64,000 nucleotides of DNA from Hyaloscypha bicolor E (taxonomy: Eukaryota > Ascomycota > Leotiomycetes > Helotiales > Hyaloscyphaceae), in the NCBI RefSeq assembly GCF_002865645.1, contig NW_020194560.1, forward strand, positions 434,001 to 498,000, in the 5' to 3' direction. Shown piece by piece: positions 1 through 10,665 of this stretch. Made by a program: the position numbers and the translations under genes. How positions within the stretch are numbered: position 1 is the first letter of the stretch; each line of letters opens with the position of its first letter. The notes beneath the pieces are model-generated. The model was not told where the DNA came from. It did not search any database and saw only the letters and a list, made by a program, of their open reading frames with translations.

Positions 1-1
1 C

Positions 2-1846
2 GTGCTTGAAGCTAAAATCTTTGAGCTAAGAAACAAACCCGACACATTAGAGCTCTACAAACCCATCGACAACCTCTGCAAGAAAAACACCGCCCTTGGA
101 ACAGAGAACCTCAAGCTTCGAAATAACCTTACCGACATCTCTGCTCTTGCGGAAGTAAGGGCGAACCTGCTCAACGAGGCGGCAGATGCCGAACAGCAGC
201 AGGCTGAAAGGAATGAATGGGACATCGAGCAAGACAATCTGCTCGAACTGGTCGACGACCTCAACGACGAGAACACTGTGCTGAAAGCAGACAACAATAA
301 GCTGCAAGAAGAGCTTCAATCCGAGTTTAGAATTGTGGAGCAGTTCAATCACGCGCAAGATGAAGCTCTTGCCGAGATTGAGCGTCTTGGAGAAGAGCGC
401 CGGGGGACAATTCGACAGTACCAACAACAGGCGCTCAATCAGATCGAATCCAGCAAACGCCAGTTCGAGGAAGAGATCCAGAGAAATACTGCTTCAGAGC
501 AAGAACTGCGGGACAAGATCACGGGTCTCAAGGCCGAGAAGGCTCGTCTTGAAGAGCAGATTCGTGAGCTGAACGAAAGGTCGAGGATTGCATGGGATAT
601 GATCCACGACAACGATGCGAGGATCCATTGGGATAATAGACATTGGGAGGAGGAGAGGGAGAGTCATATGGATTATGAGCAAGAATTGGAGGAGGTGAAT
701 GAGAGGCTAAAAGAGCGGGTTGAGGAGTTGGAGAAAGAGACGACGGAGAAGATCGACAAGCTTGTGGATGAGAAGATGGAGGTGTATAGCCAGTGGAGAG
801 AGGAAGTCAAGGATTTGAAGAAGGGTATCCAGGAGGGTGCAGATCCCAATAACGTGCTCAAGGAGCAGATTGGCACACTCCAGGCCCAGATCCGGGAGAT
901 GATCGCAGAGCGCATGGCAACCCATACCAAATCTCGAATGTCCCCGGCTTCTGCTTGGCCATTCTCGAGACTTTATCCTCCGATCCCTCACGATGAGAAA
1001 GAGGACCAGAACGATGATGCATCCGAAGCGGAAACCAAAAGCACCGACACACTGCAAGCATCATCTCCTGTCTATAGCATTCCTGACCCTGAGCAGTACA
1101 TGCTTGATGGGCTCGAAGATGACGAAGCTCAGCCCGAGCTCACCTCTGGTGACTCTGAGCACAACGATTCCGAGATCGACAATGCTGAGAATGGCGATGC
1201 CAACAGCGAAGAACCGGAGCCTGACGATACATGGAATGGCATCTGGGCCGACAGCGACAGTTCTGAAAACAACGACACCGATGACGACGATACTGAGCAC
1301 AACCACTCCGAGAACGGTGATGCTGACAACGAAGCATCCGAGCATGACGATTTTGAGAGCGACCAGGAGGCGATCGATGACGCCGAAACCGACGACTCCG
1401 AGAGCGAAGACTCAGACAACATCAACGACATCAAGTCCTTCCTCGCGCACACCGCACGCCTCTACCTCTCCGGCCTAACCGCCCACAATGCCGTCAAAAT
1501 GGGCAAGATCTCCGGCAAAGAACATGCCCGACAACAAGAAAATCTCTTTCTCAGGCTCGACACTATCAAGAGATCGCCAAGCCGCGACCGAGCACTAGAG
1601 ATCTGGACGACGATGAGAGAAGGGATGCGGGGGATTGGGGATGCTGATCGACAGATGGAGTTCTTGAAGGAGACGATTAGGGTTATGGAGGAGAGGGAGG
1701 GCTGGGAGGAATCGATTGAGGAGGTGTTGGCGCGTCTTCCGAGTGCTAGGAAGCGGAGACGTAGGGAGGATGATGAGAAGGTGGAGTCTTGGGCGGAGAA
1801 AATTGTGAGGATTTCTCGACCGGAATTCAAACGCAGAAGAGTATAA
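2..1846 (+). CDS. Coiled-coil protein with acidic repeat region (5' end outside the window)
   Basis: The reading frame is open from the window edge to a TAA at 1844-1846, so the start codon lies upstream and only the last ~614 residues are visible. The first ~300 residues are a long heptad-type coiled coil rich in Glu, Gln, Leu and Lys. Residues ~330-475 form a low-complexity acidic stretch with repeated 'SE-D/N-D' units (Glu/Asp/Ser/Asn). A helical domain of ~130 residues follows, ending in two basic clusters (KRRRRE and FKRRRV) that resemble nuclear localisation signals. No catalytic motif is visible. A nuclear or structural scaffold role is inference; the family is not recognised. The antisense frames under it are composition shadows. 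Confidence 0.75.
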   Translation: MLEAKIFELRNKPDTLELYKPIDNLCKKNTALGTENLKLRNNLTDISALAEVRANLLNEAADAEQQQAERNEWDIEQDNLLELVDDLNDENTVLKADNNKLQEELQSEFRIVEQFNHAQDEALAEIERLGEERRGTIRQYQQQALNQIESSKRQFEEEIQRNTASEQELRDKITGLKAEKARLEEQIRELNERSRIAWDMIHDNDARIHWDNRHWEEERESHMDYEQELEEVNERLKERVEELEKETTEKIDKLVDEKMEVYSQWREEVKDLKKGIQEGADPNNVLKEQIGTLQAQIREMIAERMATHTKSRMSPASAWPFSRLYPPIPHDEKEDQNDDASEAETKSTDTLQASSPVYSIPDPEQYMLDGLEDDEAQPELTSGDSEHNDSEIDNAENGDANSEEPEPDDTWNGIWADSDSSENNDTDDDDTEHNHSENGDADNEASEHDDFESDQEAIDDAETDDSESEDSDNINDIKSFLAHTARLYLSGLTAHNAVKMGKISGKEHARQQENLFLRLDTIKRSPSRDRALEIWTTMREGMRGIGDADRQMEFLKETIRVMEEREGWEESIEEVLARLPSARKRRRREDDEKVESWAEKIVRISRPEFKRRRV

Positions 1847-2088
1847 CGCGAGGTGGATTATTAGATTGATTTGGCACTTGCCTGACGATCCATGTATTGC
1901 AGTGGTAGGAGGTTAGATGGGAAACATACAAATTGACAGAAATCAGATGATCAGAAGCTCTTCGTATCTAATACCACTCGTGAAGTGAAGTAGTAGTGTA
2001 CACGGCCTCAGCCATCTTATGCCCGTCCCTCCATCCATGCTTGCTATTGAGACATTCAAAGAAATCTTCCTCCATCTATCCCATGTTC

Positions 2089-3122
2089 TTACACCAGCTC
2101 GCTTGTGACGTTCGAGAATTCGCCCTTCTCCAGCTTCGTCTTCCAGAAAATGGGATTCGTGTCGCTGAAGCCATGCTTGACCCATCCATCCTCCTTAACG
2201 TGATACAAATTGATGAAACCACCAGAGTACGCATCTCTGTGGGTTGCTGCAAGGATACTTCGGCTTCCCAACTCAAGTGCTTCTTGCTCGGTCAAATCAT
2301 ATCTGTATTCGGCGTCCAACACACCATATGCAAATGTCTGTCCAGATCCAACGCAGAACAAGTTCCCACTCAATCTTGTGCCATCAGAATCGATGTAGTA
2401 AAGAGCCGGACCCTCGGAAGGAGTGACGCCAGCACACATTGTGCCCATAGACAGGCCCATTCCTTTGTAGGAGTAAACGAGGTTGGCAAGGATTTTCGAG
2501 GCAGCTGCTACGGAGATGCGGCGTTTGTGTCGGAGTTCGTGCAGTCGACATTGCATGCCTAGGTATGCGAGCCAGTATTGACAGTCCTATCACCCAAATA
2601 TCAGCAGCAATTCAGATTGGCACCCGCGGGCTTCATAGCCTGACTAGATGCCGTATCACGAGAATGAACTCACAGCAGCACCACCAGCCATTGTACCCAA
2701 TAAACAGTTGTTGATCTCGATGACCTTCTTAACCGTCTGACTTGCAATCCAGTTGCCCGCCGTTGCTCTGGAGTCCGTCGCTACGATAATACCACCTTGG
2801 AATCTGAATGCTAGTGTTGTCGTACCATGTGCGATCTTGATGGGGCAGTTTGGGTTGGCATGGTCGTCGGTTGCAGCTCGGAGCCAGGCTGAGGGCTGTC
2901 ATAGTGAAAATCATCAGCAGACGCCCAAGACAGGGACCACCGAGCTCCAGGAGCTCTGGACAGAGCCTTAGATGATTGGCAGCAACTTACTTGCGCGATA
3001 GGTGGCATGGCAAACCTGAGGGACAGGCTCGGAGCCGGATTGTAGAGGTCCACCTGGTCATCTTGGTTGTAGTTCTCCTTCTCAAACATCGGCTTGCTGT
3101 ACTGTGCGACGAGGGTATCCAT
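2089..3122 (-). CDS. PRE2: Proteasome subunit beta type-5 (Pre2), chymotrypsin-like 20S subunit
   Basis: Three exons on the minus strand (3122-2991, 2895-2674, 2586-2089) give 283 aa with consistent phases and GT-AG introns of 95 and 87 nt. The propeptide ends in HG at residues 67-68 and the catalytic Thr is residue 69, in the motif [13 protein letters not shown]. Then come the family blocks [68 protein letters not shown] and THRDAYSGG. Beta-5 is the chymotrypsin-like N-terminal Thr hydrolase of the 20S core, made as a precursor and autoprocessed during assembly. The ATG at 3122 gives the expected short propeptide; upstream readings lack conservation. Single-copy housekeeping gene, intact. 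Confidence 0.97.
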
Positions 3123-3799
3123 CTTGAAATATCGTGAATGAGTGTTATGAAGAAAGGAAAGGTCGTGGGGATGGAGATGGGGAGGTGAGGTCGTAGGTGT
3201 TGATGGAGCTCCAGGCAAGCTTCGTCGCGCGTCAGCAGTCCCTGACGCTAGTCACCCTGGCACGTGACCTTGCATACATCTTCAAACTTTCCCCTCTTCC
3301 CTTTCGAGTGCTTGTTGCAAAACAGCCAATCTATATCCGCGGATAATGGAAATTTACTCTCCACCATTTTTTGGCATGTCTATCCATTATTTGCGCTGTC
3401 AGACCATCCCTTCCATGTTCTAGGAGTCCCATTCTTGATGAAAGGTGCCCGGTATTTGGGAGAAAAGAACCCTTCCAACCGCATCAGTACGGCGTGATGG
3501 AGCTTTATTGCATCGTGAAAGTCTCTATGTAGTCTCAGCAGCATCTCCATTTCGACTTTCTCCGGCAAACCGATGGTTGATCAGTGATCAAGTACTCTTC
3601 TCAAGCCTCATCTCTCACGGCATCACCACGGGTGACTTTATTTATCGGCTCATTCATTTGCGGACTCTGCGGACAAGCGTCCGCCAGTTCACCAAAGATC
3701 AAGTATGCACACGTAGGTATTGCAGCATTCAGCTCAAGCAGCAACGCCGATGTCTCCAATTTGTGAGGCATTAGCTGATCTCGTGCTGAGGTGGAGTTT
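3123..3799. other. Intergenic, no supported gene
   Basis: This stretch holds the presumed promoter and 5' UTR of the proteasome gene on its left side and the unrecognised upstream side of the decayed carboxylesterase on its right. Short readings exist, including one near 3584-3766 that starts with a hydrophobic segment. I see no conserved motif, tRNA or repeat. Confidence 0.5.
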
Positions 3800-4699
3800 C
3801 ACTACAGGTGCTAAGCAGGTTAATGCTTGATTGTTGCCACCGCAGACGCTACAACTTGCTAACAAGAAGGTCATCAACTCTTCTATCACGTCTACATTTA
3901 GACTGTACCGTTTCCGTAAGCATAGTCCTGACTTTGACCAGAACACTTCTCACTTCACATACGGAGCCGACTGTTGATGGAACGTACATCACCAACATCC
4001 TTGGCACTCCCTCCTTGGGGGCCGGTTCGACCCCACTGACTTCATGATGTCAACACGCAAGGCAACGAAGGATCCCAATTCACACAACCGGCGGCAACCC
4101 ACTACTCTGCCCTCAAAACGTACATGAAGATATACTTTCCAGCCGCAGCCCCCCCCACTCATCAGCTATATCTCCCACACCCTTTGCCCACCAATTTACG
4201 ACGGCTCCCAACATACTTACCCCCTTCGCCCAACTCCACCCCTTGATCTCAGAAATAGTGATCGCATGCAGTTACATCAGCATAGCCAAGGGAAACAACA
4301 CCTACAACTGCAGGTTCTCTATTGGGCCAACCCGTTATCGCGGCGATATTCCATATGCTTTCTGGATGCAAACAACACAACCGATAGTCCTGTTGCAAAT
4401 GTGGGCACAGCGCTGGATATGTAGAGATACATCACTGCTTTTATTGTCACCGGGGATCCGAATGCGTTCCAGAAACAGACCGGGTTACTGACTTTCCCGA
4501 AATACGGGAGCGAGGCGAACGTGATGAGTTTTAATTCGACGTTTGTGCATGTCGTTGATCTGATGAAGGATCCGAGGTATGTTTTCTCCTTGCCGAATTT
4601 GATTCTCGTTTCATGGAAGTGTGCTGAAAGATGGAGTCTGTTGTTAACATCCATGGCTCTGCTAGATATGCTTGGTGGAAGCAGGGTCTATGCCTGTAG
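3800..4699 (+). pseudogene. Decayed type-B carboxylesterase/lipase, C-terminal half
   Basis: Fragments of a fungal type-B carboxylesterase lie in order but in different frames. They are a TLQLANKKVIN segment (~3850), FTYG (~3955) shifting to PTVDGTYI (~3970), LISEIVIACSYISIAKGNNTY (in part, ~4240-4295), YRGDIPYAF (~4340), and YITAFIVTGDPNAF (~4430-4465). A last intron runs from GTATGT (4577) to an AG just before ATATGCTTGG, leading to RYAWWKQGLCL and a TAG at 4697-4699. At least two frameshifts and one in-frame TAG (before YITAF) break the reading. The N-terminal half with the GESAGG nucleophile elbow is not found. This is a relic of a secreted esterase; family assignment rests on the order of several conserved blocks. 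Confidence 0.7.
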
Positions 4700-6697
4700 A
4701 GAAAAGATATCAGCCAACATGAAAAGGCTATGAATCAAGTCATCCCCGGCGGCGAAGGTATTTGTGCACGATCCGATTCCATTGTCATGCAAGGCTTTCC
4801 AATCAAGGATCTGAATACAATACATAATTTCACTAAACAAATTAAGGCATATAACAGTCACGTGAGCAAAAATATGTTCCACATAGTGACAGCGCTAATC
4901 GCGGCAGCTCTCCCAACAATATTCCAACACATGCGAGTTCCCGAAGCCATTATCCCGGGCCCTGACAACGAAGCTCGCTGAACGACAAGCACATCATCTA
5001 TTCACATTGAACAGCAGGACCAGTGGTGCCTCCTCTTAGAAGACACATCCTCAATGACAACAACCCCTGAGTTCCGTTCACCGCTCAAACCAGAGCTTTC
5101 TCCCGTAGCCTGGTTGTGATAAGTTTTTATGTCTAATGTTCGAAGGCTTGGAAAGTACCAGGGTCTCCAGGTTGAGGCTTTGGGTCTTCTTCCTCTCCTT
5201 TTTGAAGAGCCATGCCCTGTCCCAGCCGATGATTCGAGTTTCCTCGAGTGAGGATGATAATAATTTCTTGACTTTTGGTGTGGACGGCGGTGGTATACAT
5301 GTTCTCGCGTGGCCTGTAGTTGCCGCTTTAGGTTTCTTGTGCAAGAGTTGACGACAGAGATTGTTATTTCTGCGAAGAGGTGAAGAGATACGAATGAGAT
5401 TTCCACAATCTGGTTGGATTCCAATATGAAATATATACAGAGAATGGTACCGGGAAATGTTGCTTTGACTCATCTTCATGAACAGAGTTCGCACTTGCGC
5501 AGTTGAGTGGACCAGACATCACTCTCCCTTCCTGCACATTTGCGCAACTCTCACAGAGTGGACAGCTACCTCTCTCCCGAGTCGCGGTCCGAGTCGCACG
5601 ACATCTCGGGCCGCAAATGCGTAGAGAAAGTCGGTCTGGCCCCGCTGACGAAGCAGGGTTGTGTGGGGACATCGGGTCGCACTTGCGGATTTCACGGACT
5701 TGACTCCTCTTCCAGCCTTCCTAGCCTTCCGCAGCCACGACAAACTAAACACCTGCTCAAGCCGCCACTACACGATCCCGATTGCCCAAAGGATCACCTC
5801 GTATTTACGTGAAGAAGGTTGGGTACTACTATGGCTTTCGATCCGCCGGCAGCTCGTCTGCGGGAACTCGGACGGAGCGGATAAATGAAAATGCCTCCCG
5901 TGCACAGTCCAAACGGTGCTCAAGTTGTCCTCGCAAACGGTGGAGAACATTGAGTAAGGAGGTGGTTTTGGTCGACTCTAGGGCCAGGGCTTGGGCAGAA
6001 AGACGCATGAGGTGGAACTCCCCAGCATGTCAACATCGTCCAGTTGGCCTCGAAAGCTGACCGAAGCGTCCGCGCAAGACGCAAAATGGGACCAGTGCTG
6101 GCGCTGCAGCTGGCAAAAGTATAAGCAACTTGGCCTTGAGGTGCTCGGGAAAGTCTGCCTTGGAGAAAGTTGAGAAGTTTCTGGGGCCTGCCTCATTTTC
6201 TAGAAATTATTTGTGCTCAATTGCGAGCGACAGCTTCTCTTACCGGGACATCAATCTGAATCAGAGCTGGGCCGAAACCGAATCGGGGGTTCAGCCAATT
6301 GCAGTCCATCGCGGGATACAGTCCCTCCACTTTCCCACGGCACAGCCCCCTATTCTGCGCAAATGCGCAGTCTGTTCCTGCGCATCTGCGCATTTCACGT
6401 CACCTATTTCGGGGCTTTTGGCGTCTTTTTGCCCCCATTCAGACACCGACATTTGTCTTCTTGCGCCAGCCATTGGCCAACCCAAATGTCATTCCGCCTC
6501 TGCACCCACTGCGCAGGGTTCGCATTCAGAGCCTCAAAGCGGGAGCATTGTGCTATATTTGAGGGCTGCTAATACGGCGAGCGCTTCAGAATACCACAGA
6601 TTCGGATATTTCTCGGATATTTCTCGCAAAAGCTTTCAGAGAAGATCACGAGTCAGATTGTGTCTTGCCCCCCCTCACGTCGCTCCCTGTATTGAGG
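4700..6697. other. Long intergenic stretch, no supported gene
   Basis: Two kilobases without a convincing gene. An 83-codon ATG reading (4730-4981) and a 140-codon minus reading (5002-5424) have no recognisable domain. From 5500 to 6570 the DNA is GC-richer and repeatedly carries short TGCGCA-type inverted motifs (for example around 6355-6400). The right end should contain the promoter of the C2H2 gene that starts at 6698. Confidence 0.45.
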
Positions 6698-9600
6698 ATG
6701 TCGCAGCTCGTCTATGAAACGGATCCTGAGGGGAGGCTTGGAAGAATAAGCAATGCGATATTGGCGCGTACTTCCATGTCTACCTCGCCTGATTTCCCCT
6801 CCCACACCGAGGATGGTCAAAATATTTCCGCCGAAATGGCAAGATCTCCCTCTCGACCACGGACAGCGACAGAAAGCGAAGCCTCAGAAAGCCAGAGGCC
6901 GAAGCCAGATTTTTCAAATCTTCCTTCCCGCAAACCATCAGTAGATCAATACATGCTTTATTCATCTTACGAAGAATCTGGACTGGGACAAAGCCCAAGA
7001 TCAGCAAGCAAACCACGATATGATGGAATCGACGATGGTTCAAATTCCAATGGGGATTTGGACTCACAACAAGAAGCGATTCGAACCCCGCCATCAGAGT
7101 TAGGCTCAACTTCGTCAAAAGTGTTTCAATACCCCGAAGTGCTCATTAGCGTGCGTCTGGGAAGAGACCACTCCTTGAAGAGTGATGAAGACGATGAAAA
7201 GATGCAGCAGCTCCTGCTAGAAACGCTGGGGAATTTGTCTGGAGCTACTCAAGGGACTATGACAGGGGTTAAAATCCAGGATATCTACAAAGGCTTCTCA
7301 ACCTTATTGATCCTCAGTATACCCATTGCACTTTGGAATCTTATACGAGAAGACCCCGCCTTCTCCTTTATTGGCTTCGTGAATACGAGCAATTTTACTC
7401 TACAGTCCACTACGAAACGAGAGTGTCTCGTGGTTCCGGCTGCGCCTAGAGCTAGAGAAGAGACCACGAAAGGGAAAATCGTGATGGCCGAGCACCATCA
7501 GCTCACCCCTTCAAGTAACATCATATCAGAATGGTATGTTACAGGCTTCCATGGGAACGGATAGATTCCGATTATTGACTACCTCTAGCAATGATGATGA
7601 ATTTCAAAACCCCCCGATTTTTGATAGTTCATGCAGCAGGGCATGGTGGAACCCAGAAGAGCTTCCGAGCCATCCACATCACGATGAGGAAGCCGGTTCC
7701 AAGATCAAAATGGATTCTTCGGAACCGAAGGCTACCTTCGCAGGATTTTCGGCTGACGAAGATGACGAACTCGACGATGAGGAGTCTTCTTTCGAGAGTG
7801 AAGAAGATTCTTTCGAAGAGCGCTGGATCCCCACGGACGAAGATCTTGAAACTAGTGTTTTACAAGCCACTGGAAACAACCTCGATCTAGCTGCTCGATT
7901 AATCCCTCCGCTCTATGAGATGTTTCAACAAGAAAAGTCCTCTGTCGTCGGATTTTGGGAGCCATCCTACCGACAAAAGCCAGGGAATTCTTATGACCAA
8001 GACTCAGGTGAACAAGGCGATGGGGGCGAACCTCTTGGTAGCTATACTGATCAGCATGCGAATAATCGAAAGAGACAGAGGGAAAACGATGAAGAGCATG
8101 GCCAAGGGGCTGACAATAACCAGGACAGAGATAGGGATGGTGACGCCCGGAATAATGCAGGTAGCAGTGGCGGAAGTCCCAATTCGCGTCTTTTTGCGTG
8201 CCCGTTCAACAAAAGGTATCCATCAATGTACAATGGGCTTTACAGATCTCCAAACGCAAGGAAAGGGGAGTACAAAACTTGCGAGTCAGGATTTGACACC
8301 GAGCAACGTTTCAGGTAAGCTTTAGCTTTCCCAACTTCGGAGTCCAACACTCATAAAGCCAGAGAACACCTGGACCGCATACATCGATGCGTTCAATGCG
8401 AAAAATGTTCTAGGAAATTTACGGAACCACCAAAACAACGAAAAGTGAACTTCCAAAAGCATCTGTCGAACGGAGAATGCGGCGATGCTCCACCACCTCT
8501 CCACGAAGGTCTCACTGAGTTGCAATGGGCTGAGATTAAAGCCTTGCCGAGTCGGCCTCGATCCGTATCTAGCAACGGCAAACCCAAACTTACCCTGATA
8601 AGGTGGAACCTTTTCTGGAATATTATTTTTCCCGGGGAGTACCCTCCAACGCCTTGTGAGTTCTGATCTTCGAAAGATACGTTCAATTCATCCTAATGAT
8701 TTCAGGGTGCATTGCAGTTACAACTCCAAATGAGCAACTCTCATCGACTCTGGAGGAAGATTTAACCGAATTCAAAATGTGTTATGATGTCGCCATGCTT
8801 GGCATAAACGAAGACCTCGACCCCAAGGATAAGGCTGCACACGCTTTTCGGTTCTGGCGGACGAAAAGAGATGTCGAAAAGCAACAATCCTTGCGCCGGC
8901 CCCAGCAGGAAGTGGAACAAACTGTATTTGAAGAAAAAGCAGCACAACCTGCATGGAATGAGAGCAGCTGGTCAAATCTGAAGGCCACCTTTCCAAACCA
9001 ATACCCGGCTCAGAGACGAGATGAGATGCGAGGCTTTCCGTCAAACCAGCAATTTCCACAGAACACTCTTAATCGACAAAATCTCCAGGACATATTTCCT
9101 ACTCCTCGGCGTATTTTAACAGATCCTGATTTCAGCAACCAGGCTTACAGAGCGCTGCCGGTACCCCCCCAGCGTCCCACAACTCCGCCGGGACCAAATC
9201 TCACCAAATCGTTGGGCCAACTGACCATGTATCAGCTTGGATACGTTGACCCAAAAATCAGTTATTGTGGCAGCATACAACAGCCAAATGCCTTCTCTCA
9301 AACTTCAAGCTTGGCTTTAGAGTCTCAATCTGTCAACACCCTGGACTTTAGTGATATTGCAGACTTCAGCGGCAACTCAGCCGGTCACGGCCAATACAGT
9401 GTCAATGGAGGATTCGATATGAATGGAGCTCCCCAATCTCAACAGACGAGTCCAACTTCTCACCCAGCACAATCCTACCACCCACTTTACAATACAGATC
9501 AAATTCAACAACACAACATCCAGCAACCACAGGGCTACGTTCCTCCGTCTTGTATAACGCATAACACGTTCTCTGCCTATCAACCGATGCACTCGCAGCA

Positions 9601-9706
9601 AGACACCATACCCTATCGGAGACCAAATCCAGATCGAAACGTTCAGACCGGCACGCCAAGTTTTCATGATCCATACGCAGAACAGGATGCGTACAGTCGT
9701 GATTAA
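6698..9706 (+). CDS. Fungal C2H2 zinc-finger-like protein, four exons
   Basis: My model uses exons 6698-7533, 7589-8314, 8363-8655 and 8706-9706, giving 951 aa with introns of 55, 48 and 50 nt and consistent phases. The start is the ATG of MSQLVYETDPEG. The N-terminal ~500 residues are Ser/Pro-rich with an acidic Asp/Glu/Ser run near residues ~320-350. The core LFACPFNKRYP ... FREHLDRIHRCVQCEKCSRKF is the degenerate C2H2 arrangement common in fungal proteins of the 'ACPFxKRDP ... HxxRxH' type. It is followed by the usual WNLFWNIIFPGEYPPTP segment. The C-terminal third is Gln/Pro/Asn-rich and probably disordered. A nuclear regulatory role is inference. It is the same broad class as the gene at 13795. 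Confidence 0.85.
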
Positions 9707-10665
9707 GTTGGATGGGGCAATGAGGCAGAGCGAAAACACATCATACTTTGCACCAAAAGGCAGGGACTCTCAGCTCCGAGCATAGTAGTAATTGACTATA
9801 AAGACGAAACCCGCTCCTGTTCAAACTTGAATCTTTAGTCTTTCGTTCCCAAAGTCTTTAAGAGCGATCACAGTCCAGCGAACTCCTTGGACGTCGCGTA
9901 GTGAGGATGCTAATGAGGTTTCCCCTCCGCGAGCAATTTCCCTCAAATCTTGCGTCGGTCAAGAGTCAAGACAGATGTTCCTCGTTTTCGAGGCTAGTGG
10001 TCCCGATAAGACCACGATGCGCGGATGTCCCTTAGTAGAACCGGGTATGGAACAAGATTGGGGCCTTCGTTGATAATGGAGATGAACAGTGTTTCTTATT
10101 AAGTGCTCGTATCCTTGGATTTATACCCAAGCACGCCGAGTAAGTAGAACATCAGCGCTGCTCGCCGTTCTCGCTCTTTCCTTCAAAGTCTTTCTCAATC
10201 TTTTCTATCATGGATCTTCGATTCCTAAATTCTTTGTCAGCCAGTGCGAGGCGTTTGTTCATGCTGCAATTGCCCGGTTAGTGAGTTTCAATCATGTGGC
10301 TACGATTGCTTCCTAGGCTCTGGCCGTCTTTCCTCCACACAAATCATTCATCATCACATGGTTCACCGCCGAACCTGAAAGTCAATCATAAAACCAATCA
10401 ACCAAACCGGTACTAAGCAGGCGAAGTGTCAGTTCCATCCAGTTCGCATTCCTCATTGAATGATGTTTACTAAGACTGAGATAGCAGAAGTTGTAACACA
10501 GCGAGGGAGTATAGCTGGGGTAATAAGTTCGAATGGATAAGTGTAAAGAAAGCTGGAAGGTGGGGAAGAGTTACTCCTCGCCAGCCCAATTTCCACGCAT
10601 GTCCGTTACAATGTGTGTTATCCTACCTTTTCCCGTCGCGTGACTCAGATCATCTCAAACTAACG
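9707..10665. other. Intergenic, no supported gene
   Basis: The region contains the 3' flank of the C2H2 gene and the downstream flank of the HET-domain relic. Only short uninformative readings occur (for example 10089-10316). No repeat or RNA gene was recognised. Confidence 0.45.

Noticed and set aside
47..427. Long antisense readings under the coiled-coil gene
   Set aside because: They mirror the biased Glu/Leu codon use of the sense gene and have no motif.
5002..5424. 140-codon minus reading
   Set aside because: No domain, unusual composition and no supporting neighbours.
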